This document shows positions 16,587-24,740 of a stretch of 64,000 bases of DNA, piece by piece. Below the pieces are notes generated by a model that worked only from the letters and a program-made list of their open reading frames with translations, had not been told where the DNA came from and searched no databases. A program made the translations under genes and the position numbers. The stretch lies in contig JBBSUK010000003.1 in NCBI GenBank assembly GCA_038234975.1, forward strand, positions 1-64,000, in the 5' to 3' direction. This DNA is from Schlegelella_A sp038234975. Its GTDB lineage: Bacteria; Pseudomonadota; Gammaproteobacteria; Burkholderiales; Burkholderiaceae_C. Every line of letters begins with the position of its first letter. Within the stretch, counting starts at the first letter, position 1.

Positions 16587-17354
16587 ATGCACTTCCTCGC
16601 CATCGACGTCGGGAACACGCGCCTCAAGTGGGCGCTGTACGCGGCGCCGCGGCCGGGTGCCGGCCTCATCGCGCAGGGCGCCGCATTCCTCGAAGCGATC
16701 GACGGCCTGGCCGAGACGGCCTGGGCCAAGCTGCCGGCGCCGACCTCGATGCTGGGCTCGATCGTCGCCGGCGAGGGCGTGCGGCGTCGCACCGAAGAAC
16801 AGCTCGAGATCTGGGACGTCGAGCCGAGGTGGGTCGTGAGCACCGCGTCGGCCGGCGGGGTCAGCAACGGCTACGACCACCCGAATCGGCTCGGCGTCGA
16901 CCGCTTCGTGGCGATGGTCGGCGCCCGGCAGCGGCTGCTCGCGCGGGGCGACGCGAGGCCGGCGCTGGTGGTCATGGTCGGCACCGCGGTGACGGTCGAT
17001 GCGCTCGACACCGACGGCAACTTCCTCGGCGGCGTCATCCTGCCCGGCTTCGGGCTCATGCTGCGAGCGCTCGAGATGGGCACCGCCGGGCTCAAGGCGC
17101 CAACCGGCGATGCGGTCGAGTTTCCGACCAACACCAGCGACGCGCTGATGAGCGGCGGATCGGACGCGATCGCCGGCGCCGTCGATCGCATGGCGGCCAA
17201 GGTCGCGCGGCGCTGTGGCGCCGAGCCGGCCATCCTCATGGGCGGCGGCGCCGCCACGAAGCTCGCGTCGATCACGGAGCGACCGGTCGAGATGGTCGAC
17301 ACGCTGATCTTCGACGGTCTCCTGCACCTGCAGAGCAAGCGCCTCGCCCTGTGA
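16587..17354 (+). CDS. coaX: type III pantothenate kinase
   Basis: Phosphorylates pantothenate, the first step of coenzyme A synthesis. The 255-residue protein has the ASKHA-fold phosphate loop AIDVGNTRLKWAL (residues 5-17), NRLGVDRFVAMVGARQ, the catalytic GTAVTVDALD segment, GGVILPGFGLML and a C-terminal GGGA loop. The family uses a monovalent cation and ATP. The stop overlaps a GTG start (GTGA) of the OsmC gene, suggesting coupling. birA, a common partner upstream, is absent; a DUF4864 gene precedes it instead. Confidence 0.95.
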   Translation: MHFLAIDVGNTRLKWALYAAPRPGAGLIAQGAAFLEAIDGLAETAWAKLPAPTSMLGSIVAGEGVRRRTEEQLEIWDVEPRWVVSTASAGGVSNGYDHPNRLGVDRFVAMVGARQRLLARGDARPALVVMVGTAVTVDALDTDGNFLGGVILPGFGLMLRALEMGTAGLKAPTGDAVEFPTNTSDALMSGGSDAIAGAVDRMAAKVARRCGAEPAILMGGGAATKLASITERPVEMVDTLIFDGLLHLQSKRLAL

Positions 17355-17857
17355 CCGTGCGCAACATCCAGCCGGGCAAGGCCAGCACGCACACGGCGAC
17401 GTGCGTCTGGACGCGGCCCGAAGCGACAACGCCCGCCGACTTTCGCGCCGGGCGCTACCCGCGGCGGCACGCGCTGCGTTTCGACGGTGGCGCCGAGGTG
17501 GCGGCGTCGTCGTCGCCGCACAACGTGCCGCTGCCGTGGTCGGACGACGCGGCGGTCGATCCGGAAGAAGCCTTTGTCGCAGCGCTGTCAAGCTGCCACA
17601 TGCTGTTCTTTCTGTCGTTCGCCGCGCGCGACGGCTTCATCGTCGATGCGTACGAAGACGCCGCGGAGGGAACGTGCGAGCGCGCCGCCGACGGGCGCGA
17701 GCAGATGACAGTGGTGACGCTGCGCCCTCGGGCGACGTTCTCTGGCGAGCGGGTGCCGACACAGGAGCAAGTCGAGCGGCTCCATCACCGCTCGCACGAC
17801 GCCTGCTACATCGCCAGTTCGGTGAAGACCGACGTGCGCGTCGAGCCGCGGGGCTGA
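17351..17857 (+). CDS. OsmC family protein
   Basis: A 168-residue member of the OsmC/Ohr superfamily of thiol-dependent hydroperoxide-detoxifying proteins. The two conserved cysteines are in LSSCHMLFFLSFA and HDACYIASSVK, and the Glu of DPEEAFVAALSSC is in place. The longer variable region matches YhfA/OsmC relatives more than Ohr. The GTG start at 17351 overlaps the coaX stop; a second GTG lies two codons later. It is convergent with the aldolase-like gene, with 4 bases between them. Confidence 0.87.
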   Translation: MTVRNIQPGKASTHTATCVWTRPEATTPADFRAGRYPRRHALRFDGGAEVAASSSPHNVPLPWSDDAAVDPEEAFVAALSSCHMLFFLSFAARDGFIVDAYEDAAEGTCERAADGREQMTVVTLRPRATFSGERVPTQEQVERLHHRSHDACYIASSVKTDVRVEPRG

Positions 17858-17861
17858 ACGC

Positions 17862-18620
17862 TCACTGTCGGTAGCCCGGCAGCTCGCGGTCGAGCACGCG
17901 CATCATCGCCTCGAAGTAGAGCCGCTCGCGCTCGGGTCGCCGATGGCTGTCGTCTGGATTCGGCGCCTGGACCCGGGCCGCCACGGCGTCGGAGAGCACC
18001 GAAAGCGCCCGGCCGGTGCCCATCGCCAGCACCTGATTGCGGCACACCCGCTCGAGGCGGTAGAGCGTGCGATAGGCCTGCGCCACGCTCTCGCCGGTGA
18101 CGAGCACGCCGTGGTTGCGCATGAAGACGACCGGCTTCGTGCCCATCAACGAGGCCAGTCGCTCGCCTTCCTCGAGCGTGTCGGCGAGGCCGCTGTAGTC
18201 GTCGTCGTAGGCGATCCGTTCGTGGAAGAAGGCGGCCGTCTGGCTGGCCGGCAGCAGCCGGTTGTCCTCGAGCATGTTGAGCGCCATCGCCCACGTCTGA
18301 TGCGTGTGCAGGACGACCCGCGCAGCCGTGCGGCGATGGATCGGTACGTGGATGCACCGGGCCGAGAGTTCGAGCGAGCCCGGTGCGCCCTCGACGACAC
18401 GGCCATCGTCGTCGAAGACGATCAGGTTGCTCGCGCTCGCTTCGGACCAGTGCAGGCCATAGGGCAGGCCGAGGTAGTGCCCGTCGCGGCCGGGCAGCGT
18501 CATCGTGAAGTGGTTGTCGATGCCCTCTTCGAGTTCGTGCAGCACGGCGAGCCGGTGCGCCGCGGCGAGATGGACGCGGGCGTCGGCCACGGCGGCCGGG
18601 TCGATCGGGTGGACGGACAT
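17862..18620 (-). CDS. class II aldolase/adducin family protein
   Basis: A 252-residue protein of the zinc-dependent class II aldolase/adducin fold. Metal-ligand histidines are in VVLHTHQTWAMAL and FMRNHGVLVTG, and the N-terminal GIDNHFTMTLPGRDGHYL matches the substrate loop of the family. Members cleave or epimerise sugar phosphates or related compounds; this subgroup has no assigned substrate. It starts 20 bases after the hslU stop on the same strand, so it may be read from the hslVU transcript. Confidence 0.88.
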   Translation of the reverse strand: MSVHPIDPAAVADARVHLAAAHRLAVLHELEEGIDNHFTMTLPGRDGHYLGLPYGLHWSEASASNLIVFDDDGRVVEGAPGSLELSARCIHVPIHRRTAARVVLHTHQTWAMALNMLEDNRLLPASQTAAFFHERIAYDDDYSGLADTLEEGERLASLMGTKPVVFMRNHGVLVTGESVAQAYRTLYRLERVCRNQVLAMGTGRALSVLSDAVAARVQAPNPDDSHRRPERERLYFEAMMRVLDRELPGYRQ

Positions 18621-18640
18621 CGGCAGTCTCCACGGCGCAG

Positions 18641-19972
18641 CTACAGGATGTAGCGCGACAGGTCCTCGTTCTTCGCCAGGTCGGCAAGCTTCGCGTCGAC
18701 CGCGGCGGCGTCGATCACGACCGTCTGCCCGCTGCGGTTCGGCGCATCGAAGCTGATCTCGTCGAGCAGACGCTCCATCACCGTCGCCAGGCGCCGGGCG
18801 CCGATGTTCTCGGTGCGCTCGTTGACGTCGAACGAGAGCTGGGCGATGCGGCGGATCGCGTCGGGCGCGATGTCGAGGGTGACGCCTTCGGTCGCGAGCA
18901 GCATGGTGTATTGCTTGACGAGGCTTGCCTGGGTCTGCGTGAGGATGGCCTCGAAGTCGTCGACCGACAGCGGCCCGAGCTCGACGCGGATCGGGAACCG
19001 CCCCTGCAGCTCGGGGATCAGGTCGCTCGGCTTGGCGAAGTGGAACGCGCCCGAGGCGATGAACAGGATGTGGTCCGTCTTGACCATGCCGTACTTGGTG
19101 TTGACGGTGGTGCCCTCCACGAGCGGCAGCAGGTCGCGCTGCACGCCCTGGCGCGACACGTCGGCGCCCTGCGACTCCGAGCGCGATGCGACCTTGTCGA
19201 TCTCGTCGAGGAAGACGATGCCGTTCTGCTCGGCGTTGTGCAGCGCGGCGGCCTTGACTTCGTCGTCGTTGACGAGCTTGTCGGCTTCCTCGTCGACGAG
19301 GAGCTTCCTCGCCTCGCCGATCCGGAGCTTGCGAACCTTCTTCTTGCTCGCGCCCCCGACGCTGGCGAACATGCCGCGCAGCTGCTCGGTCATCTCCTCC
19401 ATGCCGGCCGGGCCCATGATCTCCATCGACGGCTTGGGCTCGGCGAGCTCGAGCTCGATCTCGCGGTCGTCGAGCGTGCCCTCGCGCAGGCGCTTGCGCA
19501 TCACTTGGCGCGCCGTGTTCTCGGCCGAGGGCGACGGCGCGAGGCCGAGCTCGTCGCGCGCGCCGGGAACGAGCACGGCGAGGATGCGCTCCTCGGCGGC
19601 ATCCTCGGCGCGGCCGCGATGCTGCTTCACCGCCTGCTCGCGCTCCTGCTTCACGGCGATGTCGACCAGGTCGCGAACGATCGAGTCGACGTCCTTGCCG
19701 ACATAGCCGACCTCGGTGAACTTGGTCGCCTCGACCTTGATGAAGGGCGCGTCGGCGAGCTTGGCCAGGCGGCGCGCGATCTCGGTCTTGCCGACGCCCG
19801 TCGGCCCGATCATGAGGATGTTCTTCGGCGTGATCTCGGCGCGCATCGCGCCGTCGATCTGCCGCCGCCGCCAGCGGTTGCGCAGGGCGATCGCGACGGC
19901 GCGCTTGGCATCGCGCTGGCCGACGATGTGCCGGTCGAGCTCGGACACGATCTCCTGCGGCGTCATGCTCAT
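18641..19972 (-). CDS. hslU: HslU, ATPase subunit of the HslVU protease
   Basis: AAA+ unfoldase that feeds substrates to the HslV peptidase. At 443 residues it is standard length. The P-loop GPTGVGKTE is at 56-64, Walker B is IVFLDEIDK, and the sensor/arginine region ERTENIGARRLATVMERLL is near the C-terminus. The C-terminal tail EDLSRYIL is the segment that docks into HslV. The start is the first ATG of MSMTPQE (19972); the frame is open further upstream through the GC-rich hslV-hslU gap. Confidence 0.97.
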   Translation of the reverse strand: MSMTPQEIVSELDRHIVGQRDAKRAVAIALRNRWRRRQIDGAMRAEITPKNILMIGPTGVGKTEIARRLAKLADAPFIKVEATKFTEVGYVGKDVDSIVRDLVDIAVKQEREQAVKQHRGRAEDAAEERILAVLVPGARDELGLAPSPSAENTARQVMRKRLREGTLDDREIELELAEPKPSMEIMGPAGMEEMTEQLRGMFASVGGASKKKVRKLRIGEARKLLVDEEADKLVNDDEVKAAALHNAEQNGIVFLDEIDKVASRSESQGADVSRQGVQRDLLPLVEGTTVNTKYGMVKTDHILFIASGAFHFAKPSDLIPELQGRFPIRVELGPLSVDDFEAILTQTQASLVKQYTMLLATEGVTLDIAPDAIRRIAQLSFDVNERTENIGARRLATVMERLLDEISFDAPNRSGQTVVIDAAAVDAKLADLAKNEDLSRYIL

Positions 19973-20060
19973 GACGGTGCCCCCACGCTTGCGGCTCGCG
20001 CCGCTGCGCTGCCCCCCACGGGGGCGCGGCCGGGCTTGGGAGCGGCCCGGCGCCCGGCCG

Positions 20061-20597
20061 TCATCCGAGCACCTCCACGGTGTGGCTCTGGTTCGTGTAG
20101 ATGCACAGGTCGCCGGCGATCTCGAGCGAGCGCTTGACGATCTCCGCGGGCGCCATCTCGGTGTGCTGCAGCAGCGCCCGCGCCGCGGCACTGGCGTAGG
20201 AGCCGCCCGAGCCGATGGCGACGATGCCGTGCTCGGGCTCGAGCACGTCGCCGTTGCCGGTGATGATGAGCGACGACTCGTGGTCGGCGACGGCGAGCAT
20301 CGCCTCGAGCCGGCGCAGGACGCGATCGGTGCGCCAGTCCTTCGTCAGCTCGATGGCGGAACGCACGAGGTTCCCCTGGTGTTTCTCGAGCTTGGCCTCG
20401 AAGCGCTCGAACAGGGTGAAGGCATCGGCCGTCGCGCCGGCGAAGCCGGCGAGCACCCGGTCGTGGTGAAGCCTGCGCACCTTGCGAGCCGTCGCCTTGA
20501 CGACGAGATTGCCGAGCGTGACCTGACCGTCGCCGCCGAGCGCGACGAGGGCGCCGCGCCGGACGCTGACGATCGTCGTGCCGTGGTAGCTGTCCAT
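20061..20597 (-). CDS. hslV: HslV, peptidase subunit of the HslVU protease
   Basis: Threonine peptidase of the bacterial proteasome-like HslVU complex, 178 residues. The catalytic N-terminal Thr is Thr7 of MDSYHGTTIVSVRRG, so a six-residue propeptide must be removed, unlike Escherichia coli HslV where only Met is removed. GSGGSYASAAARALL and DICIYTN-like ends are conserved. A heat-shock-like promoter lies just upstream. hslU follows 88 bases downstream. Confidence 0.97.
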   Translation of the reverse strand: MDSYHGTTIVSVRRGALVALGGDGQVTLGNLVVKATARKVRRLHHDRVLAGFAGATADAFTLFERFEAKLEKHQGNLVRSAIELTKDWRTDRVLRRLEAMLAVADHESSLIITGNGDVLEPEHGIVAIGSGGSYASAAARALLQHTEMAPAEIVKRSLEIAGDLCIYTNQSHTVEVLG

Positions 20598-20606
20598 CGG
20601 GCGGAG

Positions 20607-20633
20607 ATTGTGGCTCGGCGCCGCGCCTTCAAG
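20607..20633 (-). promoter_or_regulatory. Candidate sigma-32 promoter of hslVU
   Basis: Read on the minus strand, CTTGAA (20633-20628) is followed after 14 bases by CCACAAT (20613-20607), resembling the heat-shock pattern CTTGAAA-N11-16-CCCCATnT. It would start transcription only a few bases before the hslV ATG at 20597, leaving almost no leader and no Shine-Dalgarno site. Confidence 0.35.
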
Positions 20634-20654
20634 CGCTTGCGCCCCGGACGGTGC

Positions 20655-22391
20655 TCAGACGGTGCGGACCTTGACCGTCGCGTGCTCGTTGATGCCCATC
20701 GCGCCGAAGAAGAGCGCCACCATGCGATGCGCGTCGAGGAAGGTCACGGTGCGGTTCTCGCCGCGCTTGGCGAGGACCCAGTTGAGCAGGTCGCCCGCGG
20801 CGATGAAGTCGACCCGGATGAGCCGCGCGCACGACACGTTGGCGATGGTCGCCCGGCCGAGCTCGGCGTCCATCTTGGCGAGCGTCGCGGCGATGTCGCC
20901 GACGAGCTGGCCCGACAAGTCGACCGTCGAGACCTGCACCGCTCCCGAATCGTCGTTGAGCTGCGATTCGTGAAAGCTGGTCGACGCGTCGCTCACGAGC
21001 GACAGCGGCGGGACGGTCGTGCCGGCGCCGGAGCCGGAGCCGCTGACGCGCACCACGCAGCGGGCCGGCTCCCACGACGGTGGCGACACCTCGTAGGTCA
21101 CGCAGTAGTCGATTGCCGCCTCGTCGAACTGGTCGGGCCGGTTGGCCATCCGCAACGCGTCGAGGCGCAGCTGCCAGTACGCCGGATCGGCGTCGCGCAC
21201 GCCGGTGGGCGCCGCTTCCTGCAGCACGGCCAGCAGCCGGTCGCCGTCGAGCCAGCGCATGTCGAGGTCCTGCGGCATCCAGCTTCGGAAAAGCTCGGAG
21301 AGCCGGTCGCAGCCCTCGGCGTCGATCGTCTGCAGGGGCGACCAGTCGAACACCCAGGGCAGCGGCATCTGCAGCGCCAGCGACGCGAGCCGGGCCACGC
21401 CGTCGGCGTCGACATGGGCGTCGCAGACCCAGCCGACCTGACCGTCGATGCGTGGCGTCGGCTCGCGCTCCTCGCTGCTCGCCGCCTCCGCGACGAGCCT
21501 GGGCAACGAGAACCACTGCGGCGCCGACCAGCCGAACTGCTGGGCGTAATCGAGCGCCAGGCTCTCGAACTTGTGCTGCTGGCCGATCGCGCGGTAGAGA
21601 TCGAACAGCACCAGCCACGTTTCTGCGTGCTGGGCGCGGCTGCCGCCGAGGCCGGTCAGCGACGACAGGGCCTGTTCGCACTGCTCGAAGTCGGCGTTGG
21701 CGAAGGCGATCACGGCCTCGTCGAGGTCGGGGTCGTGCTGGACCTCGGTCGAGGCCGAGGAGCCGAATGCCTTGCCGAACTCGCTCGCCGGCGCGAGGTC
21801 GAGGCTGATGGGCGCCATGGAGCCCGCGCGCGGCTCGGCCGGCGCGGGCGGCGCGGGCAGCGGCGCGGCGGCAGGCGCCGCGGGCACCGGCGCGAACTCG
21901 AATGCCTCGCCTCGACCGACCCGTGTCGCGGCAGGCGAGCTCTGCTGCTTGGCCAGCCCGTCGATCGGCACCGGTTGCGTCGGCGCGTTGTAGAACTCGG
22001 GAGCGCGGGTGCGCTGCGTGTTCGCGTACGTGTCGCCGACCATCTGCTGCTCGATCTCGTCGATCTTCGCCTTCACGCCGGCGTCCTGGCGGGCCGGCGG
22101 ATCGGCGTTGCGCGGCACCGAATCGTCGATGCGCGACGAACTGCCGAGCGCTGCGAGCTGCTCGCCGGTGAGGCCTTCGCGGCGCACCTTGCGCAGCATG
22201 TCGAATTCGCGCTTGCGGACGAAGTCGTTGCGGCGCTTGCGCTCGATCATCGCCTTGAGCTCGCCCTTGGCGTAGTCGCTCTCGCGCGTGTCCTCGAGCG
22301 GCGCGTCGAGGTCGGTCCATTCCGTCGTCGGGTTGGCCACGAAGCGGACCACCTTCCGGAAGAAACTCGTTGTGTCCTTTGATTCCGCCAT
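20655..22391 (-). CDS. STAS-domain protein of unknown function
   Basis: A 578-residue cytoplasmic protein. The N-terminal third is charged with a low-complexity Ala/Pro linker (about 160-190), the middle is helical, tetratricopeptide-like in feel (DEAVIAFANADFEQCEQALSS), and residues about 485-570 form a STAS-like domain (VSTVDLSGQLVGDIAATLAKM, VSCARLIRVDFIAAGDLLNWV). STAS domains bind nucleotides or partner proteins in anti-sigma pathways. No catalytic motif is visible. It sits between dksA and hslV on one strand, an arrangement I recall from Burkholderiales. Confidence 0.8.
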   Translation of the reverse strand: MAESKDTTSFFRKVVRFVANPTTEWTDLDAPLEDTRESDYAKGELKAMIERKRRNDFVRKREFDMLRKVRREGLTGEQLAALGSSSRIDDSVPRNADPPARQDAGVKAKIDEIEQQMVGDTYANTQRTRAPEFYNAPTQPVPIDGLAKQQSSPAATRVGRGEAFEFAPVPAAPAAAPLPAPPAPAEPRAGSMAPISLDLAPASEFGKAFGSSASTEVQHDPDLDEAVIAFANADFEQCEQALSSLTGLGGSRAQHAETWLVLFDLYRAIGQQHKFESLALDYAQQFGWSAPQWFSLPRLVAEAASSEEREPTPRIDGQVGWVCDAHVDADGVARLASLALQMPLPWVFDWSPLQTIDAEGCDRLSELFRSWMPQDLDMRWLDGDRLLAVLQEAAPTGVRDADPAYWQLRLDALRMANRPDQFDEAAIDYCVTYEVSPPSWEPARCVVRVSGSGSGAGTTVPPLSLVSDASTSFHESQLNDDSGAVQVSTVDLSGQLVGDIAATLAKMDAELGRATIANVSCARLIRVDFIAAGDLLNWVLAKRGENRTVTFLDAHRMVALFFGAMGINEHATVKVRTV

Positions 22392-22453
22392 CGGGGCCTG
22401 TCGAACGGGCCGCCGGAGGGCCGGCGGTGAAGGCGGCGAAACGCTGGTGAGAG

Positions 22454-23398
22454 CTAGTCGCCGAACATCTTCTGCTTCAGCTCGCGCCGCTGCTGCGCTT
22501 CGAGCGACAGTGTAGCGGTCGGTCGGGCAATGAGACGCCCCAGGCCGATGGGTTCGCCGGTTTCGTCACAGAAACCGTACTCGCCGGACTCGACCCTTCC
22601 GAGCGACTGCGAGATCTTCTTCAGCAGCTTGCGCTCACGGTCGCGCGTTCGCAGCTCGAGGGCGTGCTCTTCCTCGATCGTCGCCCGGTCGGCCGGGTCG
22701 GGAACGATCGACGTGTCCTCGCGCAGGTGCTCGGTCGTCTCGCCGGCATTGCTGAGGAGGTCGTTCTTCAGCCCCTGCAGCTTGAGCTTGAAGAACTCGA
22801 GCTGCTTTTCGTTCATGTACTCCGCTTCGGGCATCGCGAGCACCTCGTCGTCGGAGAGGTCGCGGCCGGCCTTGCTCTTCCACGCATTGGCCAGCTTCGG
22901 GTCCGACTTGTGCTTCTGACGGGTGATCTCGTGTTCCTGCTGGTTCATCTGCCGGGTGGGAGGCCGCGGGGGCGCGAACCGGTCGGCGAACCGCGACGTG
23001 GGCGGCGGAAGCGGCGCCTGGACCGGCGCCACGAAGTACTTCGGGGTGCCCTTGCCCTTGCGTGGCACGACGCCCGGCGGCATCGCGGGCGGCAGGGCCG
23101 GGACGGGCGCCGCGACCTTGGCGACGGCCGGTGCCGGTGCCGGCGCCGACGACGGCGCTGCCTGGGATGCCTTGCCGGTCGGCTTCGCGCCGGGCGCGCC
23201 GGCCTTCACGGCGGGGGCAGCCTTGCCCGTCGCCTTGGCCGGCCCGGCGGGTTTCGCCGGTTTCGCCGGTTTCGCCGGTTTCGCGGGCGCCGCGGCCGTG
23301 GCGGTCTTCGGTGCCGTCGCCGCCTTCCCAGCCACCGCCTTCGCCTTTTTCGCGGGGGCTGCCTTCGATGCTGTCTTCTTGCCGGCCGATGTGCTCAC
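22454..23398 (-). CDS. dksA: DksA-type RNA polymerase regulator with long Ala/Lys/Pro tail and one zinc-site cysteine
   Basis: RNA polymerase secondary-channel factor acting with ppGpp. The C-terminal half of this 314-residue protein matches DksA, including the coiled-coil tip DPADRATIEEE with both acidic tip residues. The zinc site is degenerate: at the four Cys positions it has Cys277, Thr280, Ser298 and Ala301, so it probably folds without zinc. The first ~165 residues are a repetitive Ala/Lys/Pro extension like histone H1 or AlgP tails, absent from ordinary DksA (about 150 residues). The GTG start at 23398 has AGAGGAA upstream. The COG0523 gene precedes it on the same strand. Confidence 0.93.
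   Translation of the reverse strand: MSTSAGKKTASKAAPAKKAKAVAGKAATAPKTATAAAPAKPAKPAKPAKPAGPAKATGKAAPAVKAGAPGAKPTGKASQAAPSSAPAPAPAVAKVAAPVPALPPAMPPGVVPRKGKGTPKYFVAPVQAPLPPPTSRFADRFAPPRPPTRQMNQQEHEITRQKHKSDPKLANAWKSKAGRDLSDDEVLAMPEAEYMNEKQLEFFKLKLQGLKNDLLSNAGETTEHLREDTSIVPDPADRATIEEEHALELRTRDRERKLLKKISQSLGRVESGEYGFCDETGEPIGLGRLIARPTATLSLEAQQRRELKQKMFGD
23252..23287 (+). repeat. 9-base tandem repeat inside dksA
   Basis: Four tandem copies of TTTCGCCGG, the last ending TTTCGCGGG, lie within the region coding the N-terminal tail of the DksA protein. On the coding strand they encode AKP triplets. The repeat is in frame, so copy-number change would alter tail length without a frameshift. Confidence 0.85.
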
Positions 23399-23522
23399 GA
23401 CGGTTTCCTCTGCTCGCCGACGGAACTCCGTCGGCCTGGAGCGACCTGTTCGTCGGGGCCCTTTCGGCCGGCGCGGATTGTAGTCACCAGGCGTGTGTTC
23501 CTGCCGCGGCGTGTGAAAAGGC

Positions 23523-24572
23523 TCAGGCGAGGCACTGCTGCAGCCCCTGCTCGAGGATCTCGCGCGGCAGCTCGATGCCGATGAAGACGAGCTTGCTCGT
23601 CTTCTTCTCGCCTGCCGCCCATTTCGGGCCGAGGTCGGAGCCCATCAGCTGGTGCACGCCCTGGAAGATCACCTTGCGGTCAGAGCCCTTCATGTTCAGC
23701 ACGCCCTTGTAGCGCAGCATGTTCGGGCCGTACACCTGGACGATCGAGCCGAGGAAATCCTCGAGCTTGCCCGGATCGAACGGCTTCTCGGCGCGGAAGA
23801 CGAACGACTTCACGTCGTCGTCGTGGGCGTGGTGGTGCGGGTGGTCGCAGTGCTCGCCGGGCGCGTGGTCGTGGCCTTGGTGGTCGTGATCGTGATCGCC
23901 GTTCCCGTGATCGACCTCCTTGAGGAAGTCGGGGTCGATCTCGAGCTTGGCGTTGAGGTTGAAACCCTTCAGGTCGAACACGTCGGCGATCGGCACCTCG
24001 CCGAAATGCACCTTGGTCTGCTTCGCCCGCGGGTTCATGTGCTTGACGCGGTGAATCAGCGCCTCGACGGTCTCGTCGTCCACGAGATCGGTCTTGCTGA
24101 TGAAGATCTGGTCGGCGAAACCGATCTGCTTGCGCGCCTCCTGCCGGGTGTCCAGCGTCTCGTCGGCGTGCTTGGCATCGACGAGCGTGAGCACCGAGTC
24201 GAGCAGGTAGCTCTCGGCGATCTCGTCGTCCATGAAGAACGTCTGCGCGACCGGGCCGGGGTCGGCCAAACCCGTGGTCTCGATGACGACGCGCTCGAAG
24301 TCGAGCTCGCCCTTGCGCTTTCGCTCGGCCAGGTCGGCGAGCGTGGAGCGCAGATCCTCGCGGATCGTGCAGCACACGCAGCCGTTGTTGAGCTGGACGA
24401 TCTGCTCCTTGGAATCCTGCACGAGGATCTCGTTGTCGATGTTCTCCTCGCCGAACTCGTTCTCGATGACGGCGATCTTCTGGCCGTGCGCCTCGGTCAG
24501 CACGCGCTTGAGCAGCGTCGTCTTTCCGGAGCCGAGGAAGCCGGTGAGGATGGTGGCAGGGATGAGGGCCAT
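23523..24572 (-). CDS. COG0523 (CobW/ZigA-type) metallochaperone GTPase
   Basis: G3E-family GTPase, 349 residues, thought to deliver zinc or a similar metal to client proteins. The P-loop is GFLGSGKT (11-18), the metal-binding CxCC motif is at Cys65-Cys68, and the GTP-specificity motif ISKTDL is at 158-163. A very His/Asp-rich loop occupies residues 222-250 and looks like a metal reservoir. The C-terminal CobW_C domain follows. The start is the ATG at 24572; an upstream extension crosses a palindrome and is less likely. dksA lies 124 bases downstream. Confidence 0.94.
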   Translation of the reverse strand: MALIPATILTGFLGSGKTTLLKRVLTEAHGQKIAVIENEFGEENIDNEILVQDSKEQIVQLNNGCVCCTIREDLRSTLADLAERKRKGELDFERVVIETTGLADPGPVAQTFFMDDEIAESYLLDSVLTLVDAKHADETLDTRQEARKQIGFADQIFISKTDLVDDETVEALIHRVKHMNPRAKQTKVHFGEVPIADVFDLKGFNLNAKLEIDPDFLKEVDHGNGDHDHDHQGHDHAPGEHCDHPHHHAHDDDVKSFVFRAEKPFDPGKLEDFLGSIVQVYGPNMLRYKGVLNMKGSDRKVIFQGVHQLMGSDLGPKWAAGEKKTSKLVFIGIELPREILEQGLQQCLA

Positions 24573-24597
24573 GGCGCGCTTTCGGTCTGGGGTTCTG

Positions 24598-24613
24598 CAC
24601 GGCTGCAGCCGTG
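24598..24613. promoter_or_regulatory. Perfect 16-base palindrome between the COG0523 gene and corC
   Basis: CACGGCTGCAGCCGTG reads the same on both strands. It lies 25 bases upstream of the COG0523 start codon, in the divergent region shared with corC. An AT-rich palindrome ATCAATTGAT (24619-24628) is next to it and could form part of a promoter. It does not look like the AT-rich Zur box I know. Confidence 0.45.
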
Positions 24614-24740
24614 GCCGAATCAATTGATGACGAACCGGCAACCTTTCAAGGTAGCAGACGTGTCAAGTGGCGGCGCCGGTCGCCGGCCTGCGGGCGCGGT
24701 CGCTTCGGGTAAGCTCGTCGCAGCGCCACGCGCCCACGCC

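Noticed and set aside
23252..23287. Tandem TTTCGCCGG repeat as a possible CRISPR or mobile repeat
   Set aside because: Only four copies of 9 bases without spacers, in frame inside dksA; a coding repeat.
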